From assembly GCA_031553505.1 (NCBI GenBank), contig JAVBLP010000006.1, forward strand, positions 1-64,000: DNA of 64,000 nt, written 5' to 3'. Shown in pieces: positions 1 through 9,314 of the stretch. This DNA comes from JAVBLP01 sp031553505 (lineage in GTDB: Bacteria > Elusimicrobiota > Endomicrobiia > Endomicrobiales > Endomicrobiaceae). Each line of letters begins with the position of its first letter. Within the stretch, counting starts at the first letter, position 1. Below the pieces are notes generated by a model. That model had not been told where the DNA came from. It saw nothing but the letters and a program-made list of their open reading frames with translations, and did not search any database. A program made the translations under genes and the position numbers.

Positions 1-3000
1 TCACAGGCTGTAAAGGCTTTAGAGGAAGAAGGGATTGAGGTGGTAGTAATCAACCCGAACATTGCTTCCGTGCAGACAAACAGCAGCCCTGATAAAAAAG
101 TTTATTTATATCCTATTACTCCGTTTTGGGTAGAAAAAGTAATTAAAATTGAACAACCGGCGGCAATAATTTCCAGTTTCGGCGGCCAGACGTCTTTAAA
201 CTGCGTTATAGAACTTGAAAAAACCGGAGTATTAAAAAAGTATGGCGTAAAAGTGCTTGGCACTCAGGTTAACGCGCTAGAAATATCGGAAGACAGGGAA
301 TTATTTGCGCAAAATATGAAATCAATGAATATTCCGATTGCCCAAAGCCATGCAGTTTCAACTGTTGAAGAAGCGTTAAAGACAGCGGATGAAATAGGGT
401 ATCCGGTTATTACCAGGTCGGCTTTCGCGTTAGGCGGGCTTGGAAGCGGTCTTGCCCGCAACAGCCAAGAATTAAGAAAACTTACACATTCAGCTCTTAT
501 GACATCTCCTCAGGTTTTGATAGAAAAATCTCTGCATGGCTGGAAAGAGATTGAGTATGAAGTAATGCGCGATAAAAGCGGCAATGCCATAACAATATGC
601 AATATGGAAAATTTTGACCCCATGGGCATACATACCGGAGATTCTATAGTTATAGCGCCGTGCCAGACAATAAATAATACAGAAAATAATATGTTAAGAG
701 ATGCCGCGTTAAAGATTGCGCAGAAAATAGGAATAGTTGGGGAATGTAATGTGCAGTATGCTTTAAATCCTAAAAATTACGGTTTTTACGTAATAGAGAT
801 AAACGCCCGGCTTTCGCGTTCAAGCGCTTTGGCAAGCAAAGCAACCGGATATCCCATTGCATACGTCGCGGCTAAAATAGTTATAGGCTTTGATTTGCTG
901 GAATTAAAAAATCCTGTAACCGGTACAACTTCCGCTTTTTACGAACCGTCTTTGGATTATGTTACTTTAAAAGTCCCAAGATGGGACTTAAGCAAATTCA
1001 GCGGGGTTTCAAAGCAGCTTGGCACGCAGATGAAATCTGTGGGAGAAGTGATGGCAATCGGAAGGAATTTTTGCGAAGTGCTGCAAAAAGCGCTCAGAAT
1101 GGTCAACGAAAACGAAGAAGGCATTACAGCAAATGTTTTTAAAGGCGCCTCTGACGAAGAATTAGAAAAAGAGCTTCATTATCCTACAAATTTGAGAATT
1201 TTTGCGATATATGAAATATTTAAAAGAGGAAAAACGATTGAGTATGTTCATGAGCTGACAAAGATTGATTTTTGGTTTTTGTCGCATATTTTTTATCTTG
1301 CAAAAGCTTCCGAAGAAATCTTTGAATTTTTTAAGTGCGAAAGAAAAAAATCAGCTGTTACAAAACAAGATGTGTGTATTGGTTTTAAAAAGATATCAAA
1401 AGATTATCTTTTACGGTTAAAATCGAGGGGTTTTTCTGATTTTCAGCTGACAAAAATATTTTTAGCGGCATGCTCTGGTTCTAAGGTAAAATTTTCAGCA
1501 AAAGAAATTCGGAACTTATCGTTTAGCGTAAGAAAACTCAGAAAAAAAACAGGCATACTCCCTGTAATTAAGCAGATAGATACGACATCTTCGGAATATC
1601 CTACGAAGTCTAATTATTTATACCTTACTTACGACGGCATTTGCAGCGACATCCTGCCTAATAAAAACAGCAAAAGCGTAATAACGTTAGGAAGCGGCAG
1701 TTACCGCATAGGAAGCAGCCTCGAATTTGACTGGTGTTCTGTTATGACAAGCAACTACTTTAAAAAGAAGAAAAATGACAGTGTCATAATAAACTGCAAT
1801 CCGGAAACCGTTTCAACTGATTACAGCGCGTCTGACAGGCTTTATTTTGAAGAGCTTTCTTTTGAAAGAGTTTTAGATATTATTGATATCGAAAACCCGA
1901 AAGGAGTAATCGCCTGTATGGGCGGACAAAACCCTAATAATCTCATACAGCCTTTAAGCGAAGCCGGTGTAAATATAATGGGGCACAGCCGTAAAAGCGT
2001 TGAAAAGGCAGAGGACCGTGAAAAATTTTCTGCAACGCTTGATGACCTTGGTATCGACCAGCCGCAGTGGATTTCCGCAGCTTCGGTTAAAGAAATAGAT
2101 AATTTCGTTGAAAAAGCAGGTTTTCCGGTTCTTATCCGTCCAAGTTTTGTTCTTTCTGGAACTCTTATGAATGTGGCTAATGATAAACAAATGCTAAAAT
2201 ATTATCTATCGCTCACAAAAGATATATCCATAGATTTTCCCGTAGTTATTTCTAAATTTATACTTGACGCAAAAGAAATCGAATGCGACGGCGTAGCCAA
2301 AAACGGCGAAGTTATTCTTTCGCTTGTCAGCGAGCATGTGGAAAATGCCGGCGTGCACAGCGGAGACGCCACTATGATATTTCCTTCCCAGAAAATATAC
2401 GTTCATACGGTTAACGTCATAAAGGATATCGTAAGAAAGATAGTAAAGGGGCTTAATTTAAACGGACCGTTCAATATACAGTTTATTGCCAAAGATAATG
2501 ACGTAAAAGTTATAGAATGCAATGCCAGAGCTTCAAGGTCTTTTCCTTTTATATCAAAAATTTCGGGTGTCAACCTCGCTGAACTTGCCTGTAAAGTGAT
2601 GAACAACGAAAAAGTAAAAAAAATACTGATTGATGAAAGCGAGATACCCTATGTAGGCGTGAAAGCGTCAATGTTTAGTTTTCAAAGGCTTGAAGGTGCC
2701 GATCCTGTAACCGGTGTTGAAATGGCTTCAACCGGTGAAGCCGGATGTTTTGGGGAAAATTTTAACCACGCCATGCTCCTTGCCATGGAAGCAACGCAAA
2801 TAAAGAAGCCTAAAAAAGGAATTTTGCTCAGCACTGGCAGGGAAAAAGATAAAGTTAAGTTTATGGATGTTGCGGATAATTTATTTAAGCTGGGGGTTCC
2901 CGTATACGCCACAAAAGGTACGGCGAAGTATCTTGAGGAAAAGGGGTACAAAGTAAATACCGTTCATTGGAACCGCGCGCCAAGGGCCGTTGATATAATT

Positions 3001-3201
3001 ATTGACGGTAAAGTTGATTTTGTCATAAATATACACAAAAGCCTTAATATAGATGAACTTAACACTAATTCCATAATAAGGAAAACCGCGGTTAAATGCG
3101 GGTGTTCGCTGCTTACAAATCTTGAAAAAACAATAGCTTACCTAAGGGCTTATGATTCTTATGAAGAGCTGCAAAACATAGAAAAGTGCATAAATTTGTA
3201 A
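1..3201 (+). CDS. carB: Carbamoyl-phosphate synthase large subunit, 5'-truncated by window
   Basis: CarB makes carbamoyl phosphate from bicarbonate, ammonia supplied by the glutaminase subunit, and two ATP, for pyrimidine and arginine synthesis. The frame is open from base 1 and 1066 codons are present; alignment by memory to other CarB proteins suggests roughly 25-30 N-terminal residues lie outside. Two ATP-grasp halves are visible, each with its own glycine-rich and metal-binding motifs (GGLGSGLARN in the first; GSGSYRIGSSLEFDWC, NCNPETVSTD and ECNARASRSFPF in the second), and the C-terminus is an MGS-like allosteric domain (GILLSTGREKDK). Several signatures (EFDWC, GGQNPNN, RASRSFPF, QIDTTSSEYPT, NYLYLTYDG) resemble the eukaryotic CAD/CPS1 and Bacteroidetes form rather than E. 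coli CarB. It lies 25 bases upstream of purF. Identity is certain. Confidence 0.97.
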   Translation, partial: SQAVKALEEEGIEVVVINPNIASVQTNSSPDKKVYLYPITPFWVEKVIKIEQPAAIISSFGGQTSLNCVIELEKTGVLKKYGVKVLGTQVNALEISEDRELFAQNMKSMNIPIAQSHAVSTVEEALKTADEIGYPVITRSAFALGGLGSGLARNSQELRKLTHSALMTSPQVLIEKSLHGWKEIEYEVMRDKSGNAITICNMENFDPMGIHTGDSIVIAPCQTINNTENNMLRDAALKIAQKIGIVGECNVQYALNPKNYGFYVIEINARLSRSSALASKATGYPIAYVAAKIVIGFDLLELKNPVTGTTSAFYEPSLDYVTLKVPRWDLSKFSGVSKQLGTQMKSVGEVMAIGRNFCEVLQKALRMVNENEEGITANVFKGASDEELEKELHYPTNLRIFAIYEIFKRGKTIEYVHELTKIDFWFLSHIFYLAKASEEIFEFFKCERKKSAVTKQDVCIGFKKISKDYLLRLKSRGFSDFQLTKIFLAACSGSKVKFSAKEIRNLSFSVRKLRKKTGILPVIKQIDTTSSEYPTKSNYLYLTYDGICSDILPNKNSKSVITLGSGSYRIGSSLEFDWCSVMTSNYFKKKKNDSVIINCNPETVSTDYSASDRLYFEELSFERVLDIIDIENPKGVIACMGGQNPNNLIQPLSEAGVNIMGHSRKSVEKAEDREKFSATLDDLGIDQPQWISAASVKEIDNFVEKAGFPVLIRPSFVLSGTLMNVANDKQMLKYYLSLTKDISIDFPVVISKFILDAKEIECDGVAKNGEVILSLVSEHVENAGVHSGDATMIFPSQKIYVHTVNVIKDIVRKIVKGLNLNGPFNIQFIAKDNDVKVIECNARASRSFPFISKISGVNLAELACKVMNNEKVKKILIDESEIPYVGVKASMFSFQRLEGADPVTGVEMASTGEAGCFGENFNHAMLLAMEATQIKKPKKGILLSTGREKDKVKFMDVADNLFKLGVPVYATKGTAKYLEEKGYKVNTVHWNRAPRAVDIIIDGKVDFVINIHKSLNIDELNTNSIIRKTAVKCGCSLLTNLEKTIAYLRAYDSYEELQNIEKCINL

Positions 3202-3226
3202 ATTTTATAAATTGTAAAGAGGTAAT

Positions 3227-4603
3227 ATGTGCGGAATAATAGGCGTGGAAAATAATGAAAACGCTTCTATCCTTACAGCTGCGGGCCTTTTGACTTTACA
3301 GCACAGGGGAGAAGAATCTGCCGGAATAACTATAAGCGGGCGCGACAAAATGAAAACTTTTAAAGAGATGGGGCTTGTATCCGGGATATTTAACGAGGAA
3401 ATTTTAAAAAAACTTCCCGGGAGTGCAGCAATCGGGCATGTACGCTATACGACTTCATCAAAAAGCTCGCTTATTAATGCCCAGCCTTTTCAGATAAGCT
3501 GTGTCCACGGGGATATTGCGGTTGCGCATAACGGCAACATAACAAATTTTTGCGGGATAAAAAAAATACTTTTGGAAAAAGGCGCAATTTTCTGCCATAC
3601 GTCGGACACGGAAATTTTGCTTCATTTGATTGCTATGGCAAAAGGAAAGCTCTCCGATATTGTAGCCGATTCGCTAAAAATGCTTGACGGGGCTTTTTCT
3701 CTTGTAATACTGAAAGATAAAACATTAATAGGCGCAAGAGATCCTAACGGCTTTAGGCCTTTGGTTTTGGGTAAAATAAATAAATCTTACATAATTGCTT
3801 CAGAGAGTACTGCCGTTGAAGTAATAGGCGGGGAATATATAAGGGACATAAAACCGGGAGAAATAATTGAAATAGAAAACGGCAAAATTAAAAAATCTTT
3901 TATTTATAAAAAAGCGAAAAAACTTAATATGTGCATATTTGAACAGGTCTATTTTTCAAGGCCGGACAGCATGTCATCCGGAAAAAGCGTAAAAGAAGCA
4001 AGAATTAAAATGGGTGAGTTTCTTGCGCAACAAATGAAAAAAATAAATGCGGACGCAGTCATCCCTGTACCTGACAGCGGTTTTTTTGCCGCTCTGGGGT
4101 ATTCTAAAGTTTCAGGTATTCCTTTTGAAACGGGATTTATAAGAAACCATTATGTGGGCAGGTCTTTTATAAAACCCTCCCAGGCGCTTAGGGAATTAAC
4201 GGCAAAGCTTAAACTTGTTCCTTTTAAAGAATCAGTAAAAGGAAAGAATATAGTACTTGTAGATGATTCTATAGTCAGGGGAACAACAGCAAAAAAGATA
4301 ATATCCTTATTAAAAGATGCGGGCGCCGCAAAAGTACATTTTGCGCTGTCTTGCCCTCCTATAATATCCCCTTGTTATTATGGCATAGATACGCCAAGCA
4401 AAGAGCATTTGGTATCCGCGCAAAAATCAAAAGAAGAAATCAGATTGTATTTAGGGGTGGATTCGCTTACGTTTTTAAGTTTGGAAAACTTATTAAAAGC
4501 GTGTTCATTAAAACCCGGCGGACATAATGTTTTTTGTTCAGCCTGTTTTACAGGAAAATATCCTACTAAAATTTATAAAACAATATATATGGAAAGGTGT
4601 TAA
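3227..4603 (+). CDS. purF: Amidophosphoribosyltransferase (glutamine PRPP amidotransferase)
   Basis: First committed enzyme of purine synthesis: PRPP plus glutamine gives 5-phosphoribosylamine. The protein (458 aa) begins Met-Cys-Gly-Ile, so the N-terminal nucleophile Cys is exposed simply by Met removal; there is no propeptide such as the one in B. subtilis PurF. The glutaminase half carries HRGEESAG and the phosphoribosyltransferase half the PRPP loop VLVDDSIVRGTT. Cys236, Cys383, Cys437 and Cys440 match the four cysteines that hold the 4Fe-4S cluster of the B. subtilis type, so the oxygen-sensitive Fe-S form is predicted. RBS aaagagg precedes the ATG. The gene sits between carB and pyrG and stops one base before pyrG begins, so the three are almost certainly one transcript. 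Confidence 0.97.
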   Translation: MCGIIGVENNENASILTAAGLLTLQHRGEESAGITISGRDKMKTFKEMGLVSGIFNEEILKKLPGSAAIGHVRYTTSSKSSLINAQPFQISCVHGDIAVAHNGNITNFCGIKKILLEKGAIFCHTSDTEILLHLIAMAKGKLSDIVADSLKMLDGAFSLVILKDKTLIGARDPNGFRPLVLGKINKSYIIASESTAVEVIGGEYIRDIKPGEIIEIENGKIKKSFIYKKAKKLNMCIFEQVYFSRPDSMSSGKSVKEARIKMGEFLAQQMKKINADAVIPVPDSGFFAALGYSKVSGIPFETGFIRNHYVGRSFIKPSQALRELTAKLKLVPFKESVKGKNIVLVDDSIVRGTTAKKIISLLKDAGAAKVHFALSCPPIISPCYYGIDTPSKEHLVSAQKSKEEIRLYLGVDSLTFLSLENLLKACSLKPGGHNVFCSACFTGKYPTKIYKTIYMERC

Positions 4604-4604
4604 A

Positions 4605-6206
4605 ATGACAAAGTATATTTTTATTACCGGTGGCGTAGTAAGTTCTTTAGGGAAGGGAATATCCGGGGCAAGCATAGGAAAACTTTTGCAGCTTCACGGT
4701 TTTACGGTAAATATGATAAAGTTTGACCCTTATATCAATGTTGACCCCGGAACTATGAACCCGTACCAGCACGGCGAAGTGTTTGTTACGGCGGATGGCG
4801 CTGAATCTGACCTTGACCTTGGCACATATGAAAGATTTTTGGATATTTATACGAGCAAAGCAAACACAAATACGGCCGGAGATATATACCAAACCGTTAT
4901 AAATAAGGAAAGGCGCGGAGATTATGAAGGCGCGACCGTACAGGTTATTCCGCATATTACTGATGAAATAAAAAGGCGTTTTGGAGCTCTTAAAAATGAG
5001 TATGACATAACAATTATAGAAATCGGCGGAACGGTCGGAGACATTGAAGGGTTGCCTTTTATGGAAGCAGCCAGGCAGTTTCAGCTTGAAAACAGAAAAG
5101 AAGACATTTTCAGCATACATGTAACGCTTGTTCCGTATATTGAAGGCGCGAAAGAATTAAAAACAAAACCCACGCAGCATTCAGTAAACAAACTCAGGGA
5201 AATTGGCATTTTGCCGGATATGATAATATGCAGGGCTGAAAAAAGCATAGATGATTCATTAAAAAAGAAAATATCATTATTTTGTAATGTCAGCAAAGAG
5301 TGTGTTGTTGAGGCAAAGGACAGCTCTTCGATTTATTATATTCCTGAAGCGCTGCATAAACAAAATGCTGATAATCTGGTCATGGGCAAATTAAAGCTTA
5401 AACCGAAAAAAAGATTTAATGCCGGTTGGTTTAAGCAAATAAAAGCCATGGATAAATGCGGCAAAAAGGTTAAGGTCGCGGTTGTGGGTAAATATGCCGA
5501 TTTAAAAGACGCTTATAAATCCATAGATGAATCGATAAAAATAGCCGGCGCGGAATTAAGCGTTAAAACAGAAATAAGTTATTTGGACGCGGAAGATAAA
5601 CAATTGATGAAAAATATAAAAAATTATGATGCCGTGCTTGTGCCGGGCGGATTTGGCATACGCGGGGTAGAGGGAAAGATAAGAGCAATAAAATATGCGA
5701 GAGAAAATAAAGTACCTTTTTTAGGGATTTGCCTGGGCATGCAGTGTTCTGTTATAGAATTTGCCCGCAATGCGGCGCGGCTTAAAGGCGCCAATTCAAC
5801 AGAGTTTGATAAAAATGTGAAATATCCCGTTATTAAAATACTTGATGGACAGAAAAATGTAAAATACCGCGGCGGTACCATGCGCCTTGGCAATTACACG
5901 TCAAACTTGAAAAACGGAAGCATGGCGCGGAAACTTTATAAAAAAGCTTCCGTGGAAGAACGGCACAGGCACAGGTATGAAATGAATCCGGAGTATGTGC
6001 AAGTTTTGGAAAAAGCAGGCATGAATGTCAGTGCGTACCATAAAAATATCCTTCCGGAAATTGTTGAGATAAAAGACCACCCGTTTTTTATAGGAGTGCA
6101 GTTTCATCCGGAATTTGCTTCAAGGCCGATGAAGCCTCATCCGCTTTTTAAAGGTTTTGTGAAAGCGGCAACGGAAAGAAACTGTAAAAACAAAACTTTT
6201 CATTGA
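4605..6206 (+). CDS. pyrG: CTP synthase
   Basis: Converts UTP to CTP using ATP and glutamine. The 533-residue protein has the usual length and both domains: an N-terminal amidoligase with the loop GGVVSSLGKG at residues 9-18, and a C-terminal class I glutaminase with GICLGMQCS (catalytic Cys) and HPEFASRP (catalytic His and Glu). The open frame runs 26 codons further upstream inside purF, but the ATG at 4605 lies just after the purF stop, is preceded by ggaaaggtg, and gives the conserved family start MTKYIFITGGVVSS, so it is chosen. Third gene of the carB-purF-pyrG run. The stop codon lies within the -35 of the promoter proposed for the trehalose operon. Confidence 0.97.
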   Translation: MTKYIFITGGVVSSLGKGISGASIGKLLQLHGFTVNMIKFDPYINVDPGTMNPYQHGEVFVTADGAESDLDLGTYERFLDIYTSKANTNTAGDIYQTVINKERRGDYEGATVQVIPHITDEIKRRFGALKNEYDITIIEIGGTVGDIEGLPFMEAARQFQLENRKEDIFSIHVTLVPYIEGAKELKTKPTQHSVNKLREIGILPDMIICRAEKSIDDSLKKKISLFCNVSKECVVEAKDSSSIYYIPEALHKQNADNLVMGKLKLKPKKRFNAGWFKQIKAMDKCGKKVKVAVVGKYADLKDAYKSIDESIKIAGAELSVKTEISYLDAEDKQLMKNIKNYDAVLVPGGFGIRGVEGKIRAIKYARENKVPFLGICLGMQCSVIEFARNAARLKGANSTEFDKNVKYPVIKILDGQKNVKYRGGTMRLGNYTSNLKNGSMARKLYKKASVEERHRHRYEMNPEYVQVLEKAGMNVSAYHKNILPEIVEIKDHPFFIGVQFHPEFASRPMKPHPLFKGFVKAATERNCKNKTFH

Positions 6207-6231
6207 AATGATTTTCAAATTCTGATAAACT
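6203..6231 (+). promoter_or_regulatory. Candidate sigma-70 promoter of the trehalose operon
   Basis: TTGAAA (6203-6208), a 17-base spacer and TAAACT (6226-6231) match the -35/-10 consensus well and lie 37 bases before the start of the otsA fusion gene. The -35 overlaps the pyrG stop codon, so the promoter would let the trehalose genes be expressed apart from the nucleotide operon. Prediction from sequence only. Confidence 0.5.
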
Positions 6232-6267
6232 AAAAATACAAAACTTCGTCGTTCGGAGGAGTACTTG

Positions 6268-8502
6268 ATGAAAAAAGTACTAGTAATAATCTTACCGGTT
6301 TTATTTATTGTCGCGTGCGCCTTCGCTTTCCTCGGTATGCTTAATACGAAATTTCAGGAAGAAAGGCTTACAAACGCGCTTGAGAGGCGTTCTCGCGTGT
6401 ATGCCGAAAGCAATGAGTTGGCGGTACAGCAAATACTGACAACCAAAAACAAAAAACTCGCCGACAGACAAACCATTACATTTCAAAAGAAAAATATTAC
6501 TTCGGGCAGCATAATCTATGACAATAACGGAAATATATTTTCAGCTACGCCTAAAATCAGCCATATATTCCACGATGACGAATCAAACATCTCTTATATA
6601 AAAAATATAATCCAAACAAAGGCGCCCCATGCAAGAAATATAGATTCAGGAGGGGAGTCATACTACAGCTATCTTTTGCCTGTATACGGTGCTGATGGGA
6701 AATCTCTGGGGGCGGTTGAAATCATTTCGGACAAATCATTCATTAATAATATGCTTTTAGGGACATGGAAACGCCTTGCCATAGTTTTATCCGCAATGTT
6801 TCTGTTGATATGCTTTGTAATATTGATACTATACAGAAAATTTTTTATTAACCCTGTTTTACAGATAACTAAATGGTTTGAGGATTTTCAAAAAGGCGAT
6901 CCGTGCGTAAAGATAAAAGACGTAGGAGGCAATTTTAAAGATTTGGCAAGCGAAGTCGAGCAAACCGCTTTAAAGCTTAAAGTTGCAAAAAAGAGCGTTT
7001 CGGAAAAAGCTGTTAACAGGTTAAATAAAAACGAACTTTGGACGGAAGGCAGGCTTAAAGATTTAGTAAGGGCAAAAATAGCAAATAACGCGTTTTTTGT
7101 GGTTTCTAACCGCGAACCCTATATGAATATCAAAGAAGGCGGAAAATATAAAATCGTGAAACCCGCCAGCGGCGTGGTTACTGCTCTTGACCCTGTTTTG
7201 CGGGCCTGCGGAGGCACATGGGTCGCGCAGGCAAGCGGCAATGCCGATAAAGAATTTGTAAACTCCAAAAATATGCTTGGAGTTCCGATCGGCGATGAAC
7301 ACTATATATTAAAACGCGTATGGCTTACAAAAGAAGAGGAAGAAGGTTTTTACTACGGCTATTCCAATGAAGGTTTATGGCCTTTGTGCCATATTACGCA
7401 CACCCGCCCAGTATTCCGCGAAAAAGACTGGGCGTATTATAAAGAAGTAAACGAAAAATTTGCGGACAATCTGCTTGAAGAACTTCCGTCGGATTCAGTT
7501 CCTTATATATTTATACAGGACTACCACTTTGCGCTTTTGCCAAAGATTATAAAGGACAGACGCCCGGACGCGGTTATCGCGATGTTTTGGCATATACCGT
7601 GGCCCAATCCGGAAGTTATGAGCATATGCCCTTACCTTCATGAGATGATTGACGGCATGCTCGGCTGCGATTTGCTGGGTTTTCATATACAGTATTATTG
7701 CAATAATTTCATGGATACGGCTAATAAGTTTTTGGAATCGCGCGTCGATTATGAAAAATTCAGCATAACTAAGAATAATAAAGAAACTTTTGTGAAAGCG
7801 TTTCCTATAAGCGTAAGCTATGAAGAAGGCAGAATGGCAGCGGTAAATAAAGAGATGCAAAGCATAAAAAAGGCGTACAGCCTTTATGATAAAAAAATTG
7901 TGATAAGCGTTGAAAGGATGGATTACACAAAAGGCATACTTGAAAAACTTGACGCTGTTGACAGGTTTTTTGAGCTTAATCCCGAGCACAGGAAAAATGT
8001 CGTTTTTATACAGATAGCCTCACCCAGCCGCGAAGCGATACAGGCGTATAAAGATTTAAAGATTGCTATTGATAATAAAGTAGCGGAAATAAACAATAAA
8101 TACTCTTCAGGGGATTACAAAGTTATAATATACTTTCCGAAAAATTTTTCGGCGGATGAGATAATTCCGTTTTATAAGCTTTCTGATATATGCATAGTGA
8201 GCTCTCTGCATGACGGAATGAACCTTGTCGCCAAAGAATATGTCTCTTTGCAGTCCGATAATAAAGGCGTTTTGATATTGAGCCAGTTTACGGGAGCTTC
8301 AAAAGAGCTTGGCGAAGCGCTGATAATAAACCCTTATTCAATTGAAGAATTTGCGGATGCGATAAAGAAAGCCGTCGAAATGCCTGAAGAAGAAATTACG
8401 GCCAGAATGTCAGCAATGCGCAAAACCGTAATAGAAAATAATGTTTTTAAATGGGCGGGCGATATATTAAGCGAACTTACGGCTATCAGTAAAAAGGTGT
8501 GA
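6268..8502 (+). CDS. otsA: Membrane-anchored trehalose-6-phosphate synthase (HAMP-OtsA fusion)
   Basis: The C-terminal part (about residues 275-744) is a GT20 trehalose-6-phosphate synthase making trehalose-6-P from a nucleotide glucose and glucose-6-P: SNREP at 280-284, PASGVVTALDP, QDYHFALLP, HIPWPNPE, ERMDYTKG and DGMNLVAKE at 649-657. The N-terminal 270 residues are unlike soluble OtsA. They hold a membrane segment (about 5-24), an extracytoplasmic region of about 140 residues, a second membrane segment (about 168-192), a HAMP-like linker and a helical stretch, as in a sensor kinase with the kinase replaced by an enzyme. The ATG at 6268 has GGAGG upstream and is preferred to the TTG one codon earlier. 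It is the first gene of the trehalose operon. The catalytic assignment is firm; sensing by the N-terminus is inferred. Confidence 0.92.
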   Translation: MKKVLVIILPVLFIVACAFAFLGMLNTKFQEERLTNALERRSRVYAESNELAVQQILTTKNKKLADRQTITFQKKNITSGSIIYDNNGNIFSATPKISHIFHDDESNISYIKNIIQTKAPHARNIDSGGESYYSYLLPVYGADGKSLGAVEIISDKSFINNMLLGTWKRLAIVLSAMFLLICFVILILYRKFFINPVLQITKWFEDFQKGDPCVKIKDVGGNFKDLASEVEQTALKLKVAKKSVSEKAVNRLNKNELWTEGRLKDLVRAKIANNAFFVVSNREPYMNIKEGGKYKIVKPASGVVTALDPVLRACGGTWVAQASGNADKEFVNSKNMLGVPIGDEHYILKRVWLTKEEEEGFYYGYSNEGLWPLCHITHTRPVFREKDWAYYKEVNEKFADNLLEELPSDSVPYIFIQDYHFALLPKIIKDRRPDAVIAMFWHIPWPNPEVMSICPYLHEMIDGMLGCDLLGFHIQYYCNNFMDTANKFLESRVDYEKFSITKNNKETFVKAFPISVSYEEGRMAAVNKEMQSIKKAYSLYDKKIVISVERMDYTKGILEKLDAVDRFFELNPEHRKNVVFIQIASPSREAIQAYKDLKIAIDNKVAEINNKYSSGDYKVIIYFPKNFSADEIIPFYKLSDICIVSSLHDGMNLVAKEYVSLQSDNKGVLILSQFTGASKELGEALIINPYSIEEFADAIKKAVEMPEEEITARMSAMRKTVIENNVFKWAGDILSELTAISKKV

Positions 8503-8507
8503 CAATT

Positions 8508-9314
8508 ATGAAAATTATTTTGCTTTTGGATTTTGACGGAACTCTTGTAAATATTGCCCAAACGCCCGGCAAAGTGCGGGTAAAAAAAGATTTGCTTAAT
8601 TTGCTTGACGGCGTATCAAAAATACCGTTTGTGACGGCAGGAATAGTTACGGGGCGTACGCTTGAGAGCATAAAAAGGCTTTTGCCATTAAAAAAACTGT
8701 TATTTGCAGGCAATCACGGGCTTGAAATGCAGCTCCCAGGAACAAAAATTATAAATAAAGCAAAAAAATATAATGCGATAATAAACCACATAGCAAAAGA
8801 GATGGAAAAACAATCCGTAAATATTCCCGGAGCGCTGCTTGAAAACAAAGGAAGTACTCTTTCGCTGCATTACAGGATGGCAAATAAGAAAAATGCCGAA
8901 AAAATAGAAAAACTTTTTTTTACAGTAGCTGGTAAATATTTAGAGAAAAATAATTTAGAGGTGTTAAGAGGGAAAAAAGTTTTTGAACTTAAGCCTAAAA
9001 TAAACTGGGATAAGGGAAAAGCCGTTTTGTGGCTTGCCGGAAAAATCCAAAATGCCGCAAAAGATAAAATGTTAGCAGTCTATATCGGAGATGACGTGAC
9101 AGACGAATCTGCCTTTGAAACTGTAAATTCTTTAGGGGGAATAAGCATTTTTGTAGGTTTCGGTAAAATAACGTCCGCATCAAAAAAAGTTAAAAATCCT
9201 GAGGCTGTGATTAAAATATTAAAAGAGTTGCTTTCTATAAATAAAACAAAAAGGGGGCGCAATGAAAAAGATATACAAAGCGAAAGATCCCTTCAACTTT
9301 TCAACGAGGTATAA
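8508..9314 (+). CDS. otsB: Trehalose-6-phosphate phosphatase
   Basis: HAD-superfamily phosphatase that removes phosphate from trehalose-6-P. The 268-residue protein has the nucleophile motif LDFDGTLV at residues 7-14, TGRTLES, GNHGLE and the metal motif IGDDVTDESAF near residue 195, all typical of OtsB. A GTG at 8499 overlaps the otsA stop and is in frame, but the ATG at 8508 is spaced correctly from AAGGTG (8494-8499) and begins directly at the catalytic strand, so it is preferred. The 3' end overlaps the next gene by 53 bases, which probably couples their translation. Confidence 0.93.
   Translation: MKIILLLDFDGTLVNIAQTPGKVRVKKDLLNLLDGVSKIPFVTAGIVTGRTLESIKRLLPLKKLLFAGNHGLEMQLPGTKIINKAKKYNAIINHIAKEMEKQSVNIPGALLENKGSTLSLHYRMANKKNAEKIEKLFFTVAGKYLEKNNLEVLRGKKVFELKPKINWDKGKAVLWLAGKIQNAAKDKMLAVYIGDDVTDESAFETVNSLGGISIFVGFGKITSASKKVKNPEAVIKILKELLSINKTKRGRNEKDIQSERSLQLFNEV

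Noticed and set aside
4647..5120. 157-codon minus-strand frame inside pyrG
   Set aside because: It lies wholly opposite a strongly conserved gene, has no recognisable domain and reads as the shadow of pyrG codon usage.
7495..7989. 164-codon minus-strand frame inside the otsA fusion gene
   Set aside because: Opposite the conserved GT20 core; composition (many His, Tyr, Ile) is typical of antisense translation.
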